Shown: positions 40,888 through 52,820 of the stretch, one piece after another
Numbering within the stretch: position 1 is the stretch's first letter
Layout of the letters: each line of letters opens with the position of its first letter
NCBI RefSeq assembly: GCF_003144395.1
Contig: NZ_PENZ01000045.1
Coordinates: 373,220 to 437,219 of the forward strand
Direction: 5' to 3'
Source of the DNA: Proteus faecis
Lineage (GTDB): Bacteria; Pseudomonadota; Gammaproteobacteria; Enterobacterales; Enterobacteriaceae
DNA length: 64,000 nucleotides
Notes under the pieces: model-generated
Told to the model about the DNA's origin: nothing
The model's input: the letters and a program-made list of their open reading frames with translations, nothing else
Database searches by the model: none
Program-made: the position numbers and the translations under genes

Positions 40888-41532
40888 ATGAAGATTTTCA
40901 CGGTGCAAGACAAGACAATCATTATTCGCCAATTAGGTGTGAAACCCTATTTACCGGTTTCTGATTCTATGCATCAGTTTACGGAAAAACGGGAAAGTCA
41001 TACTCCTGATGAAATATGGCTCGTTCAACATGAACAGGTTTTTACCCAAGGCCAAGCAGGTAAAGCAGAACACTTATTAAATACAGGGACTATCCCTGTT
41101 ATTCAGTCTGATCGTGGAGGTCAAGTGACTTATCATGGTCCTGGTCAGCAAGTGATGTATGTTTTAATTGATTTAAAACGCAATCATATAGGTGTTCGTC
41201 AATTAGTCACTGCTCTTGAAAACACTGTTATTGATACACTGGCAGAGTTTAATGTAGAGGCTTATGCTCGTGCTGATGCGCCCGGTGTTTATGTGAAGGG
41301 TGATAAAATTTGCTCTTTAGGATTACGTATTCGTAAAGGTTGCTCCTTTCATGGACTTGCGCTCAATATCGATATGGATTTATCCCCTTTTGCACGAATA
41401 AATCCTTGTGGTTATTCTGATCTCAAAATGACGCAGTTAATTGATTTTGCACCGAATACGACAACGACACAGGTAGCACCGTTATTAGTTAAGCATTTTT
41501 GTACACATCTAGGATTTCAACCACAGCAATAA
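40888..41532 (+). CDS. lipB: Octanoyl-ACP:protein N-octanoyltransferase
   Basis: Moves octanoate from ACP to lipoyl domains, the first step of lipoate assembly. The 214 residues match E. coli LipB (213). The lysine motif is in [14 protein letters not shown], and the acyl-thioester cysteine is in [10 protein letters not shown]. The start is uncertain: ATG 40888 lacks a ribosome site, and GTG 40903 (MQDKTIII) resembles the E. coli N-terminus. Confidence 0.95.
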   Translation: MKIFTVQDKTIIIRQLGVKPYLPVSDSMHQFTEKRESHTPDEIWLVQHEQVFTQGQAGKAEHLLNTGTIPVIQSDRGGQVTYHGPGQQVMYVLIDLKRNHIGVRQLVTALENTVIDTLAEFNVEAYARADAPGVYVKGDKICSLGLRIRKGCSFHGLALNIDMDLSPFARINPCGYSDLKMTQLIDFAPNTTTTQVAPLLVKHFCTHLGFQPQQ

Positions 41533-41633
41533 AAATGCTATAATTTTTTTAACATTTATCATATTTTTTTAAAACCCTGATTACCTCAGTCACATCGTGT
41601 TAATCACTCTAGATAACTGGAACTGGCACAATT

Positions 41634-42599
41634 ATGAGTAAACCTATTCAGATGGAACGCGGAGTTAAATATCGCGACGCCGATAAAATGGCACTTATTC
41701 CTGTTAAAACAGTCGCTACAGAACGAGAACAACTGCTACGCAAACCTGATTGGATGAAAATAAAGCTACCCGCTGACTCAAGTAAAATACAGGGTATCAA
41801 AGCAGCGATGCGTAAAAATGGTCTTCATTCAGTCTGTGAAGAAGCCTCTTGCCCTAACCTTGCAGAATGCTTTAACCATGGAACGGCAACCTTTATGATT
41901 TTAGGGGCAATCTGTACACGCCGTTGCCCATTCTGCGATGTCGCTCATGGCCGACCAAATGCGCCCGATCCACAAGAGCCTGAGAAACTCGCTCAAACAA
42001 TCAAAGATATGGGATTACGCTACGTCGTAATTACTTCCGTAGACCGTGACGATTTACGTGATGGCGGTGCTCAGCATTTTGCGGATTGTATTGCAGCAAT
42101 TCGAGCAAAAAATCCAACCATCCGTATTGAAACATTAGTTCCTGATTTCCGTGGTCGTATGGATAAAGCACTTGAGATCCTCACGGACACACCACCTGAT
42201 GTCTTTAATCATAACTTAGAGAACGTTCCTCGTGTTTACCGTCAAGTACGTCCAGGTGCTAACTATCAATGGTCATTGACTTTGTTAGAGCGCTTTAAGC
42301 AAGCTCACCCAGATATTCCCACTAAGTCGGGTTTAATGGTCGGTCTTGGGGAAACCAACGAAGAAATTATTGACGTTATGCGTGATCTGCGTAAACATGG
42401 GGTAACGATGCTGACTTTAGGGCAATATTTACAGCCAAGTCGTCACCATCTTCCTGTTCAACGCTACGTCAGTCCTGACGAGTTTGAATATATGAAAGAG
42501 CAAGCACTCGCGATGGGCTTTACCCATGCTGCTTGTGGGCCGTTTGTTCGCTCCTCTTATCATGCAGATCTTCAAGCTCAGGGGATTGAGGTTAAATAA
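41634..42599 (+). CDS. lipA: Lipoyl synthase
   Basis: Radical-SAM enzyme that inserts two sulfurs into octanoyl chains. It has 321 residues, as in E. coli. The auxiliary cluster cysteines are 68, 73 and 79; the radical-SAM cysteines are 94, 98 and 101 (CTRRCPFC). The C-terminal serine ligand is in FVRSSYHA. It follows lipB after 101 bases; E. coli ybeF, which stands between them there, is absent. Confidence 0.97.
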   Translation: MSKPIQMERGVKYRDADKMALIPVKTVATEREQLLRKPDWMKIKLPADSSKIQGIKAAMRKNGLHSVCEEASCPNLAECFNHGTATFMILGAICTRRCPFCDVAHGRPNAPDPQEPEKLAQTIKDMGLRYVVITSVDRDDLRDGGAQHFADCIAAIRAKNPTIRIETLVPDFRGRMDKALEILTDTPPDVFNHNLENVPRVYRQVRPGANYQWSLTLLERFKQAHPDIPTKSGLMVGLGETNEEIIDVMRDLRKHGVTMLTLGQYLQPSRHHLPVQRYVSPDEFEYMKEQALAMGFTHAACGPFVRSSYHADLQAQGIEVK

Positions 42600-42612
42600 C
42601 AATTAATTTCTC

Positions 42613-42987
42613 ATGCTTAATATTGCAATTGCTGTATTTATAGGTGGTGGTTTAGGTAGCGTATTACGCTGGCTAATTAGCTACCGCCTAAATTCTATTT
42701 TTCCTCATTTTGCCACAGGCACCTTTATTGCTAACTGTATTGGTGCTTTTATTATTGCCTTTGGTATCGCTTGGTTTAGCAAAGCCCCAAATATTGATCC
42801 TATTTGGAAAATTATGCTAACTACGGGCTTTTGTGGCGGTCTGACAACATTTTCAACCTTTTCTGTCGAAGTTGTCGCACTCTTAACTGAAGGGAAGATA
42901 GGATGGGCGCTAAGTACGATGGGTGCTAACTTAGCGGGTTCATTTTTAATGACCGCATTTGCGTTTTGGTTACTACGAGAAATGTAA
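42613..42987 (+). CDS. crcB: Fluoride exporter CrcB/Fluc
   Basis: 124-residue dual-topology membrane protein with four helices. The fluoride-channel signature [15 protein letters not shown] is at about 75-90, and [10 protein letters not shown] is near the N-terminus. Works as an antiparallel dimer. It begins 13 bases after lipA and has no room for a fluoride riboswitch, so it is likely expressed with lipA. Confidence 0.95.
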   Translation: MLNIAIAVFIGGGLGSVLRWLISYRLNSIFPHFATGTFIANCIGAFIIAFGIAWFSKAPNIDPIWKIMLTTGFCGGLTTFSTFSVEVVALLTEGKIGWALSTMGANLAGSFLMTAFAFWLLREM

Positions 42988-42999
42988 TACTCAGAATAT

Positions 43000-43025
43000 A
43001 AAAACCCGTTAAACAACGGGTTTTT
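43000..43025. terminator. Bidirectional terminator between crcB and cspE
   Basis: Eleven-base-pair stem AAAAACCCGTT (43000-43010) / AACGGGTTTTT (43015-43025) with a 4-base loop, between convergent genes. Confidence 0.9.
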
Positions 43026-43047
43026 ACTGTCTCAAAGAAGTCGTTAA

Positions 43048-43257
43048 TTAGATAGCGACAACGTTTGCAGCAGATGGCCCTTTCGCGCCGTCAGTAACTT
43101 CAAACTCTACTTTTTGACCTTCAGCAAGGGTTTTAAAGCCTTCTGATGTAATAGCGGAAAAGTGTACAAATACATCTTTGCTGCCATCTTCTGGAGTGAT
43201 AAAACCAAAACCTTTAGTTTCGTTAAACCACTTAACGTTACCTTTTAATTTAGACAT
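43048..43257 (-). CDS. cspE: Cold-shock-family RNA chaperone CspE
   Basis: 69-residue OB-fold protein. RNP1 is KGFGFITP and RNP2 is DVFVHFSAI. It is nearly identical to E. coli CspE and lies next to crcB as there. The start is ATG 43257 (MSKLKGN), which has AAAGGT upstream. In-frame upstream codons to 43290 are not in the family. It melts RNA structure and can act as an antiterminator. Confidence 0.96.
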   Translation of the reverse strand: MSKLKGNVKWFNETKGFGFITPEDGSKDVFVHFSAITSEGFKTLAEGQKVEFEVTDGAKGPSAANVVAI

Positions 43258-43454
43258 CAAGTTTACCTTTAAAATAGAAAATAAACGCAAGCGTTTTGCG
43301 TTAGCTATAGTAAAACAAAAATGATGATTCCCTGTCCACAGTCTAGATCACGAAACTCACATTTTTTTTCTGCCAAATGATTAATATTCAGACAAATCCC
43401 ATGCCTTAACGCATAGTTCACTTAAGAAACAATACTTAATACTTACAATCAGAA

Positions 43455-43928
43455 CTATTCATCAAATTCTACTTTTTCATATTGAAGTAGCCAACGCTTA
43501 ATATCTAATCCGCCAGTATAGCCGACTAACTTGCCGTTATGACCAATAACTCGGTGGCAAGGAATAATTAAAGAAATTGGATTGCGTGAATTAGCCATTC
43601 CTACCGCTCTGCAATAATTTATCGAACCTAATGTAAGCGCCAATTTTTTATAACTCCAAATTTCGCCATAAGGGATTGTCTGTAATGTTTTCCAAACACG
43701 GCTTTGAAATTCAGTTCCTTCTGGTGCTAATGGTAGAGAGAACGTTGTGCGCTTCCCTGTAAAATACTCTTTTAATTGTTGTATACATTGATTAATCACG
43801 GGGCTTGAATTTACAGCAACCTCTTTGTCATTCACAAAATATAGGCTCGTGATCCCTTTTTCATTTGCAGTAATAGAGATATAGGGTTTTGGAAAGCTTT
43901 TAGGAGCATTGAGATAGTCTTGATACAT
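43455..43928 (-). CDS. ogt: Methylated-DNA-protein cysteine methyltransferase
   Basis: 157 residues. It repairs O6-alkylguanine by a suicide transfer to Cys124 in the PCHRV motif, followed by GKLVGYTGG. The N-terminal Ogt-like domain is short. It is closer to Ogt than to the C-terminal part of Ada, since no Ada zinc domain is present. In E. coli ogt is elsewhere; here it marks the border between two syntenic blocks. Confidence 0.92.
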   Translation of the reverse strand: MYQDYLNAPKSFPKPYISITANEKGITSLYFVNDKEVAVNSSPVINQCIQQLKEYFTGKRTTFSLPLAPEGTEFQSRVWKTLQTIPYGEIWSYKKLALTLGSINYCRAVGMANSRNPISLIIPCHRVIGHNGKLVGYTGGLDIKRWLLQYEKVEFDE

Positions 43929-44071
43929 AATGTTTTCTCTGCTGATTTGTCTTTAGCCACAAGATTAAATCATGCTCGATTGATAAAGCAATCATCTAAT
44001 TACTCGTATATCTAATAAAAATTGATCAATCGAACGATCTAAAAATAAAATTAGCGCACTAACTACTTAAT
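43929..44071. other. Spacer upstream of nrdHIEF, distal part
   Basis: Part of the 283-base gap between ogt and nrdH. No gene is seen. The nrd control sites occupy its nrdH-proximal half. Confidence 0.5.
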
Positions 44072-44090
44072 TTTAATGATAATCATTATC
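44072..44090. promoter_or_regulatory. Fur box of the nrdHIEF promoter
   Basis: TTTAATGATAATCATTATC matches the 19-base Fur consensus GATAATGATAATCATTATC at 17 positions. Iron-replete Fur should repress the manganese-type reductase operon, as in E. coli nrdHIEF. Confidence 0.88.
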
Positions 44091-44101
44091 AAAAATAAAA
44101 A

Positions 44102-44117
44102 CCACCATATATTGTGT
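44102..44117. promoter_or_regulatory. NrdR box 1
   Basis: CCACCATATATTGTGT matches acaCtAtATaTaGtgt at 13 of 16 positions. It lies exactly 31 bases from box 2, the usual pairing distance for NrdR. Confidence 0.72.
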
Positions 44118-44132
44118 GGTTGATAAAAAATA

Positions 44133-44148
44133 ACTCCATATATAGTAT
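44133..44148. promoter_or_regulatory. NrdR box 2
   Basis: ACTCCATATATAGTAT matches the NrdR consensus at 13 of 16 positions. With box 1 it forms the same-face pair (three helical turns) that NrdR needs to repress. Confidence 0.72.
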
Positions 44149-44211
44149 TTAAACACTTCTCATTATGGATGTGAAAACAGACGCATCCATATTTTTATAA
44201 GGGTTATTTTT

Positions 44212-44436
44212 ATGTCTGTTATCCTCTATACCAAACCGAATTGCGTTCAATGCAGTGCCACAGAGCGTGCTTTAAAACAGAAAAACATTCCGTTTGTTGC
44301 CATTGATCTCACCAAAGATACACAAGCCCTCGCTCACATTGTTTCAATGGGATATCGCCAAGTACCTGTTGTGGTTCACGGTGAACAACATTGGTCGGGT
44401 TTCTGCCCTGATAAAATCAGACAGATCACGCTCTAA
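44212..44436 (+). CDS. nrdH: NrdH redoxin
   Basis: 74-residue glutaredoxin-like protein with thioredoxin-like behaviour. The active site is Cys11-Val-Gln-Cys14 and the C-terminal part is WSGFCPDKI. It reduces NrdE after each turnover. It is shorter than E. coli NrdH (81). The ATG follows AAGGG. First gene of nrdHIEF. Confidence 0.95.
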   Translation: MSVILYTKPNCVQCSATERALKQKNIPFVAIDLTKDTQALAHIVSMGYRQVPVVVHGEQHWSGFCPDKIRQITL

Positions 44437-44447
44437 AGGAGCATTTC

Positions 44448-44867
44448 ATGCAAACTGCACCTTTGATCTATTTTTCAAGTCGCTCTGAAAACAGCCATCG
44501 TTTTGTACAAAAGCTCAATTTAGAGGCGACCAGAATTAGTGAAGATGAAACATTGCTTGCAACGCAGCCTTTTGTATTACTTTGCCCAACTTATGGTGGC
44601 GGTGGTGCTAAAGGTGCAGTGCCTAAAGCGGTTATTCAGTTCTTAAATATTCCTGAAAACCGCCAATTAATACGTGGAGTCATTGCGTCTGGAAATACTA
44701 ACTTTGGTACAGCTTACGGATTAGCGGGCGATATTATTGCACAAAAATGCCACATCCCTTTTCTGTATCGATTTGAATTATTAGGTACGCAAGAAGATGT
44801 CAAGCGCGTAAAAACAGGTTTAAGCACATTTTGGTCAAGCCTGACTGACCAATGCGCCATGAGATAA
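44448..44867 (+). CDS. nrdI: NrdI flavodoxin-like activator
   Basis: 139 residues. The FMN-binding loops are [27 protein letters not shown] and [10 protein letters not shown]. It supplies superoxide to assemble the Mn(III)2-tyrosyl radical cofactor of NrdF. Good site AAAGGAG before ATG 44448. Confidence 0.95.
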   Translation: MQTAPLIYFSSRSENSHRFVQKLNLEATRISEDETLLATQPFVLLCPTYGGGGAKGAVPKAVIQFLNIPENRQLIRGVIASGNTNFGTAYGLAGDIIAQKCHIPFLYRFELLGTQEDVKRVKTGLSTFWSSLTDQCAMR

Positions 44868-44872
44868 TTAAC

Positions 44873-46999
44873 ATGACACAATCAACAGAACAACTGGATT
44901 ACCATGCACTGAATGCCATGCTAAATCTTTATGATGAGCAAGGTAATATTCAATTTGATAAAGACAAATTGGCGACACACCATTTTTTTCGTCAACATGT
45001 AAATCAAAACACGGTATTTTTTCATGATCTAAGAGAAAAATTAGAGTTCTTAGTCCAACAACACTATTACGAAGCTCAAGTGTTAGAACAGTATGAATTT
45101 GCCTTTATCAAACAACTATTCAAACAGGCTTATAGCAAAAAGTTTCGCTTTCAATCTTTCCTTGGCGCTTTTAAGTATTACACCAGTTACACCTTAAAAA
45201 CGTTTGATGGAGAGCGCTACCTTGAACGCTATGAAGATCGCGTTTGTATGGTGGCTCTCACGCTTGCACAAGGTGATACTGACCTTGCTATTCATCTTGT
45301 TGATGAGATCATTAGTGGTCGTTTTCAACCCGCAACACCGACTTTTTTAAATTGCGGAAAACAACAACGCGGTGAATTAGTTTCCTGCTTTCTATTACGT
45401 ATAGAAGATAATATGGAGTCTATCGGCCGATCAGTAAATTCCGCATTACAGCTTTCTAAACGTGGCGGTGGCGTTGCATTTTTGCTCACTAATTTACGTG
45501 AAGCAGGCGCTCCCATTAAACGTATAGAGAATCAATCTTCTGGTGTTGTTCCTATTATGAAAATGCTTGAAGATGCTTTTTCCTATGCTAATCAATTAGG
45601 TGCAAGGCAAGGCGCTGGTGCTGTTTATCTTCATGCTCATCATCCGGATATTTACCATTTTCTTGATACAAAAAGAGAAAACGCGGATGAAAAAGTCCGA
45701 ATAAAAACACTCTCATTAGGTGTTGTTATCCCTGATATCACTTTTGAATTAGCAAAACGTAATGAAGATATGTATCTCTTCTCTCCTTATGATGTAGAGC
45801 GTGTTTATGGCGTACCTATGTCAGAGATCAGTATTAGTGAAAAATACAGTGAAATGGTAAATAACGCACAAATTCGTAAGAAGAAAATTAAAGCGAGAGA
45901 GTTTTTCCAAACACTTGCCGAAATTCAATTTGAATCAGGCTATCCTTATATCATGTTTGAAGATACAGTGAATCGCGCCAATCCTATCGCTGGTAGAATT
46001 AACATGAGTAATCTTTGCTCTGAAATTTTACAAGTCAACAGTGCTAGTGAATATCATCCTGACTTAAGTTATCGCCATATAGGTCATGATATCAGTTGTA
46101 ACTTAGGTTCTATGAATATTGCTATGGCAATGGACTCGCCTAACTTTGCACATACCATCAGCACCGCAATTAAGGCATTAAGTAATGTCTCTGAAATGAC
46201 AAAAATTGAGTCTGTTCCTTCTATTGAAAAAGGTAATCTCGCTTCTCATGCCATTGGTTTAGGACAAATGAATCTACATGGCTACTTAGCACGTGAAAGG
46301 ATCTATTACGGCTCTGAAGAAGCGTTAGATTTTACTAACATCTATTTTTATACTGTCACTTACTATGCGTTATTAGCGTCAAATCAATTAGCTATTGAAA
46401 AAAAACAGCACTTTAAAGGTTTTGAAAATTCAAAATACGCAACGGGTGAATATTTTAATAAATATCTATCACAACAATGGTTACCTAAAACTCAAAAAGT
46501 CCACCAGCTATTTAGCCAATCTAATATTCATATTCCAACTCAAGATGATTGGCAGACTCTCAAGCAATCAATTATGAAGCATGGGATCTATAACCAAAAT
46601 TTACAAGCGATACCACCGACAGGATCTATTTCCTATATCAACCACTCTACATCAAGCATTCATCCTATTGCTGCACCAATAGAAATTAGAAAAGAAGGTA
46701 AAATTGGGCGTGTTTATTACCCAGCCCCCTTTATGTCCAATGAAAATCGTCAATATTATCAAGATGCATATGAAATTGGGGCTGAAAAAATAATCGATAC
46801 CTATGCTGAAGCTTCTCAACATATCGACCAAGGTTTATCGCTCACATTATTCTTTTCTGATGAAGCAACAACCCGAGATATTAACAAAGCACAAATATAT
46901 GCATGGCGTAAAGGTATTAAAACCTTGTATTACATTCGTATCCGACAATCTGCATTAGCAGGTACTGAAATCAAAGGCTGTGTTTCGTGTGCGCTTTAA
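44873..46999 (+). CDS. nrdE: Class Ib ribonucleotide reductase, alpha subunit
   Basis: 708 residues (E. coli 714). It lacks the N-terminal ATP cone of class Ia enzymes. Active-site segments are [23 protein letters not shown] (Asn-Cys-Glu triad) and the C-terminal thiols CVSCAL, which NrdH reduces. The start is ATG 44873 (MTQSTEQ), five bases after the nrdI stop; the ATG at 44852 lies within nrdI and adds an unlikely leader. Confidence 0.96.
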   Translation: MTQSTEQLDYHALNAMLNLYDEQGNIQFDKDKLATHHFFRQHVNQNTVFFHDLREKLEFLVQQHYYEAQVLEQYEFAFIKQLFKQAYSKKFRFQSFLGAFKYYTSYTLKTFDGERYLERYEDRVCMVALTLAQGDTDLAIHLVDEIISGRFQPATPTFLNCGKQQRGELVSCFLLRIEDNMESIGRSVNSALQLSKRGGGVAFLLTNLREAGAPIKRIENQSSGVVPIMKMLEDAFSYANQLGARQGAGAVYLHAHHPDIYHFLDTKRENADEKVRIKTLSLGVVIPDITFELAKRNEDMYLFSPYDVERVYGVPMSEISISEKYSEMVNNAQIRKKKIKAREFFQTLAEIQFESGYPYIMFEDTVNRANPIAGRINMSNLCSEILQVNSASEYHPDLSYRHIGHDISCNLGSMNIAMAMDSPNFAHTISTAIKALSNVSEMTKIESVPSIEKGNLASHAIGLGQMNLHGYLARERIYYGSEEALDFTNIYFYTVTYYALLASNQLAIEKKQHFKGFENSKYATGEYFNKYLSQQWLPKTQKVHQLFSQSNIHIPTQDDWQTLKQSIMKHGIYNQNLQAIPPTGSISYINHSTSSIHPIAAPIEIRKEGKIGRVYYPAPFMSNENRQYYQDAYEIGAEKIIDTYAEASQHIDQGLSLTLFFSDEATTRDINKAQIYAWRKGIKTLYYIRIRQSALAGTEIKGCVSCAL

Positions 47000-47011
47000 T
47001 AATAACAATAA

Positions 47012-47992
<981 letters not shown>

Positions 47993-48067
47993 GATTTACT
48001 AGCCTCATTAAAGATAAGAGAAATAGCCAAATACATTCAATTTAATTATGTATTGGATGTAAAACAT

Positions 48068-48110
48068 AATACACTGAAAAATATAGATTATTTTTTGGTG
48101 TATTTTTATT
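48068..48110 (+). terminator. Probable terminator of nrdHIEF
   Basis: Interrupted hairpin: AATACAC (48068-48074) pairs with GTGTATT (48098-48104), and AAAAATA pairs with TATTTTT around loop TAGAT. TTTATTTG follows. It is AT-rich, so of moderate strength. Confidence 0.6.
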
Positions 48111-48485
48111 TGTCTATTAAATAATCTAATCAATTGATTTTTGCCGTTCAATGTTGTCAAAAAATCAATTTTTTTCGAATGATTTTAGCTTAACGCCCAT
48201 AGATAAACCTTATTGTTACACACAAAACATTAAATAACCTAATGTATTTGGATTTTTTTTCATTTATTTTTCATCTTTTTTTCTCTCTATTTTGATATTA
48301 AACATTCCTTTTATTGAGTTCCTAATAAAAATAACAATATTTCTAAAAATAAAGTTATTTCAGTTGGTTAGAGTAAAATTCATCTTTTAATAAATTTTCT
48401 TTTTTTCACTTTATTTAATTATTAATCATATTTGAAATAAAGAAAATATAGCTAAATTATTTAATTAATTATAATTAACATAGGG
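48111..48485. other. AT-rich upstream region of proVWX
   Basis: About 375 bases of very AT-rich sequence with no gene. The proU operon of enteric bacteria is silenced by H-NS on curved AT-rich DNA; this stretch would suit that, by inference. Confidence 0.45.
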
Positions 48486-48513
48486 TTGCCAGACTCAATC
48501 ATTGTGGTAGGGT
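48486..48513 (+). promoter_or_regulatory. proU P2-like osmoregulated promoter
   Basis: TTGCCA (48486-48491), 16 bases, TAGGGT (48508-48513). The E. coli proU main promoter, from memory, is TTGCCT-N16-TAGGGT, with the same odd -10 and spacing. It lies 101 bases before proV. Confidence 0.72.
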
Positions 48514-48613
48514 ATTTTCCTTACTAAAAATCTTATTTAGGAAAAACAACAACACTTATTAATTAATATTTAATTTATTCCTTTCAATATTTAAATAGGA
48601 AACTATATATTGC

Positions 48614-49813
48614 ATGGCAATTAAACTCGAAGTAAAAAACCTCTACAAGGTATTTGGTGAACACCCTAAACGCGCATTTGAATTATTAGAATCTGGTATG
48701 AATAAAGATCAGATTTTTGATAAAACGGGGCTTACGGTGGGTGTTCAAAATGCAAATCTGGCAATTGAAGAAGGCGAAATATTTGTCATTATGGGATTAT
48801 CCGGTTCAGGTAAATCCACTCTAGTCCGCCTTCTCAATCGTCTGATCTCTCCAACAAAAGGAGAAGTGCTTATTGATGGTGAAAATATTGCTACCATGTC
48901 GGATAAAGAATTACGACAAGTACGTCGTAAAAAAATCAGTATGGTGTTTCAGTCATTTGCATTAATGCCCCATATGAACGTGCTTGATAACACAGCATTT
49001 GGCATGGATCTCGCTGGCTTAAGCAAAGACGAGCGTTATAAAAAAGCCATGGATGCCTTAGAGCAAGTCAATTTAGGCAGTTACGCAAATTCTTGGCCTG
49101 ATGAGCTTTCTGGGGGGATGCGTCAACGTATAGGTCTTGCCCGGGCGCTTGCTAATGATCCTGATATATTGTTAATGGATGAAGCCTTTTCAGCACTTGA
49201 TCCACTAATTCGTACAGAAATGCAAGATGAGTTATTAAGCTTACAAGGCGATAAACAACGCACCATTGTGTTTATCTCCCATGATCTGGATGAAGCTATG
49301 CGTATTGGCGACCGAATTGCCATTATGCAAGGTGGCGTTGTTGTCCAAACGGGAACGCCGGATGAAATACTCAACAATCCAGCAAATGATTATGTGCGTA
49401 CGTTTTTCCGTGGCGTTGATATTAGCCACGTATTTAGCGCAAAAGATATTGCCAAACGTCGCCCAGAAACCTTACTGCATATAGCTCCTGGTTTTGGCCC
49501 ACGCTCCGCCTTGAAAGTACTCGAAGATGAAGATAGAAACTTTGGCTATCTCATTGAACGGGGAAGAAAATTTGTTGGCATCGTTTCCATTACGTCTCTT
49601 GAAGAGGCACTTAAAAATAAACAACCTATTGAGTCAGCTATTTTACCTGAGCCTTGCGCCATTAATGGTGATACACCATTAAACGAGCTGATTTCAACTG
49701 TTGCACAATCTCCCTGTGCTATTCCTGTTATTGATGAAAAAAATCGTTATATCGGCTTAATTTCTAAAGGAATGTTACTACAAGCACTGGATAAGGAGAC
49801 GCCAAATGAGTAA
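48614..49813 (+). CDS. proV: Glycine betaine/proline ABC ATPase ProV
   Basis: 399 residues (E. coli 400). Walker A is GLSGSGKST, the signature is LSGGMRQR, Walker B is [13 protein letters not shown] and the switch is FISHDLDEA. The C-terminal half has two CBS domains that may sense ionic strength. The N-terminus has the family's [15 protein letters not shown]. Its end overlaps proW by 8 bases. Confidence 0.97.
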   Translation: MAIKLEVKNLYKVFGEHPKRAFELLESGMNKDQIFDKTGLTVGVQNANLAIEEGEIFVIMGLSGSGKSTLVRLLNRLISPTKGEVLIDGENIATMSDKELRQVRRKKISMVFQSFALMPHMNVLDNTAFGMDLAGLSKDERYKKAMDALEQVNLGSYANSWPDELSGGMRQRIGLARALANDPDILLMDEAFSALDPLIRTEMQDELLSLQGDKQRTIVFISHDLDEAMRIGDRIAIMQGGVVVQTGTPDEILNNPANDYVRTFFRGVDISHVFSAKDIAKRRPETLLHIAPGFGPRSALKVLEDEDRNFGYLIERGRKFVGIVSITSLEEALKNKQPIESAILPEPCAINGDTPLNELISTVAQSPCAIPVIDEKNRYIGLISKGMLLQALDKETPNE

Positions 49814-51005
49814 TACAACAGATCAAAATACGACTTTGGATGCAGATATCCAAGAAACCATAACAAGTGAGACAACACAAGGGACAACCAATAACGCCAG
49901 TGATGATCCTTGGGCAACAACAGATACAAGCACAACAGAAAGCGATCCTTGGAACAGTACTGACAGTGCATCAACAGATGCCGATCCATGGGGCGCTGGT
50001 GGTAGTACTGAAAATATCGATACCTCATCCACAGGCAGTGATTGGCTAGATGCAGCACCAACAGATGTTACACCAGATTCATTCAATCTAATGGATCCGT
50101 TTCACAATACGCTGATCCCATTAGATTCATGGGTTACCGATGCGATTGACTGGATTGTGTTGCACTTTCGTCCCGTTTTCCAAGGTATTCGTGTACCTGT
50201 TGATTTGGTATTAAGCGGTTTTGAAAATTTCTTAACCTCAATGCCTGCACCTATCGCCATTATTCTGTTTTCTCTGATTGCATGGCAACTTTCAGGTAAA
50301 GCCATGGGTATCGCATCTTTTATCTCATTAATACTCATTGGTGCGATTGGTGCTTGGTCCGAAGCCATGGTGACCCTCGCATTAGTACTCACTTCATTAC
50401 TGTTTTGTCTTGTTATCGGGCTTCCATTAGGAATATGGCTAGCTAACAGTGATAGAGCATCCAAAATTGTTCGGCCTTTACTGGATGCAATGCAGACAAC
50501 ACCTGCGTTTGTTTACTTAGTTCCTATCGTCATGTTATTTGGTATTGGTAACGTGCCCGGCGTTGTGGTCACCATTATTTTTGCTTTACCTCCCATTGTG
50601 AGATTGACCATTTTGGGGATCAAACAAGTCCCTGAAGATTTAATTGAAGCAGCACAATCATTTGGTGCGAATCCTCGCCAAATGTTATTTAAAGTGCAAT
50701 TACCGCTTGCCATGCCAACGATTATGGCGGGTGTAAACCAAACACTGATGTTAGCACTTTCAATGGTTGTTATTGCATCAATGATCGCCGTTGGTGGATT
50801 AGGTCAAATGGTATTACGTGGCATAGGTCGTCTTGATATGGGTCTTGCTGCCGTAGGAGGCGCAGGTATTGTTATCCTCGCCATTATCCTTGACCGATTA
50901 ACACAATCTTTAGGCCAAAACAGCCGTCATAAAGGTAATCGATGCTGGTATATGACAGGGCCTATTGGCTTAATTTGCCGACTCTTTGGCAAAAAAGCAT
51001 CGTAA
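49806..51005 (+). CDS. proW: Glycine betaine/proline permease ProW
   Basis: 399 residues, about 45 longer than E. coli ProW (354). The extra length is in the N-terminal cytoplasmic tail: a Thr/Ser/Asp-rich stretch with three DPW units (DDPWATT, SDPWNST, ADPWGAG) spaced 14-16 residues apart. The shorter E. coli tail has similar NPW/AWG elements. The rest is the standard membrane permease, with the EAA loop [22 protein letters not shown]. Confidence 0.96.
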   Translation: MSNTTDQNTTLDADIQETITSETTQGTTNNASDDPWATTDTSTTESDPWNSTDSASTDADPWGAGGSTENIDTSSTGSDWLDAAPTDVTPDSFNLMDPFHNTLIPLDSWVTDAIDWIVLHFRPVFQGIRVPVDLVLSGFENFLTSMPAPIAIILFSLIAWQLSGKAMGIASFISLILIGAIGAWSEAMVTLALVLTSLLFCLVIGLPLGIWLANSDRASKIVRPLLDAMQTTPAFVYLVPIVMLFGIGNVPGVVVTIIFALPPIVRLTILGIKQVPEDLIEAAQSFGANPRQMLFKVQLPLAMPTIMAGVNQTLMLALSMVVIASMIAVGGLGQMVLRGIGRLDMGLAAVGGAGIVILAIILDRLTQSLGQNSRHKGNRCWYMTGPIGLICRLFGKKAS

Positions 51006-51128
51006 TAAACATTTACACTATTAATTAAAAAATCAATAAAGAACATCACGTTCAATCAATATAAGAAATAGAAGTGGCAGTTCTGCTGTCACTATTTATC
51101 TCTTACCATAACAACAGAAGGAAAAACT

Positions 51129-52124
51129 ATGCGTAATCCAGTTCTCTGGGCAACCGTATTGTCCGCCACACTGATAAGCACCCAGTTATCCGCTGCTGAT
51201 TTACCTGGAAAAGGGATTTCGGTTCAACCTGTGCAAAGTACGATTTCTGAAGAAACCTTTCAAACTTTAATCGTTAACAAAGCACTAGAACAATTAGGTT
51301 ACACTGTTCAGCCAATTAAAGAAGTTGACTATAACGTTGCTTACTCCTCTATCGCCAATGGTGATGCAACCTTTATGGCCGTCAGTTGGGTTCCTCTTCA
51401 TAATTCACAATATGCCGCGGCGGGAGGTGATAATACCTTTTATCGTAAAGGGAATTATGTCGTTAATGCGGCTCAAGGTTACTTGATTGATAAAAAAACA
51501 GCAGAAAAATATAACATTACAAATATTGAGCAATTAAAAGATCCTAAAATTGCTAAATTATTTGATGCCAATGGTGATGGCAAAGCCGATTTAACCGGGT
51601 GTAATCCGGGATGGGGTTGTGAAGAAGCTATCAACAATCACTTAAAAGCCTATGGATTGGAAAAATCGGTTACACACAACCAAGGTAATTACGCGGCAAT
51701 GATGGCTGATACCATCACTCGCTATAAAGAAGGCAAACCCATTTTTTATTACACTTGGACACCTTACTGGATAAGTGATGTATTAAAACCGGGTAAAGAT
51801 GTTGTTTGGCTACAAGTACCGTTTTCTTCATTACCAGGTGATGATAAAACTGATACCACATTAGCAAATGGTAAAAACTATGGCTTCCCGCCAAGTACCA
51901 TGCACATCGCAGCAAATAAAAAATGGGCTGAAGAAAACCCTGCTGCGGCAAAACTCTTTGAAGTCATGAAAGTGTCTGTTGCCGATATTAATGCGCAAAA
52001 CTTACGTATGCATAATGGTCAAAAATCACAAGCAGATATTGAGCGCCATGCTAATGCTTGGATCAAAGCACATCAAAAAACCTTTGATGGTTGGATTGAG
52101 CAAGCCCAAGCAGCTGCAAAATAA
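51129..52124 (+). CDS. proX: Glycine betaine/proline binding protein ProX
   Basis: 331 residues. The signal peptide ends after LSA. The mature protein matches E. coli ProX (330), with tryptophans of the betaine-binding box in SWVPLHN, GWGCE and TWTPYW. Delivers osmoprotectants to ProWV. Separated from proW by 123 bases. Confidence 0.96.
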   Translation: MRNPVLWATVLSATLISTQLSAADLPGKGISVQPVQSTISEETFQTLIVNKALEQLGYTVQPIKEVDYNVAYSSIANGDATFMAVSWVPLHNSQYAAAGGDNTFYRKGNYVVNAAQGYLIDKKTAEKYNITNIEQLKDPKIAKLFDANGDGKADLTGCNPGWGCEEAINNHLKAYGLEKSVTHNQGNYAAMMADTITRYKEGKPIFYYTWTPYWISDVLKPGKDVVWLQVPFSSLPGDDKTDTTLANGKNYGFPPSTMHIAANKKWAEENPAAAKLFEVMKVSVADINAQNLRMHNGQKSQADIERHANAWIKAHQKTFDGWIEQAQAAAK

Positions 52125-52155
52125 TCAATAAATAATCTTAATTTAAGATTATCAC

Positions 52156-52186
52156 AAAACAGGTCACACTATTGTGGCCTGTTTTT
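52156..52186 (+). terminator. Terminator of proVWX
   Basis: Stem AAACAGGTCACA (from 52157) / TGTGGCCTGTTT (to 52184) with one G-T pair, followed by TTATTG. GC-rich core, good loop. Confidence 0.82.
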
Positions 52187-52400
52187 ATTGATAAAGACTA
52201 AAATGAAATATTATTAGGCCGAACGAAACTTATATAATAATTAAAAGATATTAATACCACTTTATTATTAAGATTATTCTTTTTATTAATGGCTGAGATA
52301 GGCCTATCTTTCATTCTCTCATTTCTTCAATTATGATTATCCTTTTCTCCAGTTGCCATTTTGGCACTCTCGTTTTTATATTTTAGATAAGGAATAAACT

Positions 52401-52751
52401 GTGTCTTACACTAATAAACCCGTACCAGAAGAAATTAAACGTTGGAACTGGGGTGCTTTCATGTTCAATATTATTTGGGGATTTGGTAATAAATCCTATC
52501 TTCCATTATTAGCGCTTGTTCCTTTACTTAATCTCGTTTGGATCTTTGTCTGTGGTATTAAAGGGAATGAATGGGCTTGGAAAAATGGTGATTATGATTC
52601 TGTTGAAACCTTTATGAAAGTGCAAGAAACATGGAATAGAGCGGGCTTTGTTTACTTTATTATTAGTATCGTTATGGCTGTTCTTTTCTTTATTTTCTTC
52701 TTCACTACCATGATGGCAATGATTGCAACTTCTGCCTCACACGGTTATTAA
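52401..52751 (+). CDS. Small membrane protein, unknown function
   Basis: 116 residues from GTG 52401 after AAGGA. The N-terminus is WNWGAFMFNIIWGFGNKSYLP, followed by a first membrane helix (about 33-52), the motif GNEWAWKNGDYDS, and a second helix (about 82-107) with a Phe/Met-rich end. Similar two-helix proteins with W-x-WGA-F and GNEWAW motifs occur in many bacteria, usually without known function. It stands alone, with its own terminator. Confidence 0.7.
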   Translation: MSYTNKPVPEEIKRWNWGAFMFNIIWGFGNKSYLPLLALVPLLNLVWIFVCGIKGNEWAWKNGDYDSVETFMKVQETWNRAGFVYFIISIVMAVLFFIFFFTTMMAMIATSASHGY

Positions 52752-52783
52752 TTCAATATATTGGGTATAAACTCTTAATGACA

Positions 52784-52820
52784 ATAAATCCCATAATATC
52801 CATGGGGTTTATCTGTTTTT
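52784..52820 (+). terminator. Terminator of the small membrane protein gene
   Basis: Stem ATAAATCCCAT (52784-52794) / ATGGGGTTTAT (52802-52812) with one G-T pair, followed by CTGTTTTT. Confidence 0.72.

Noticed and set aside
42600-42612. Fluoride riboswitch before crcB
   Set aside because: Only 13 bases separate lipA from crcB, and no fluoride-aptamer sequence is present.
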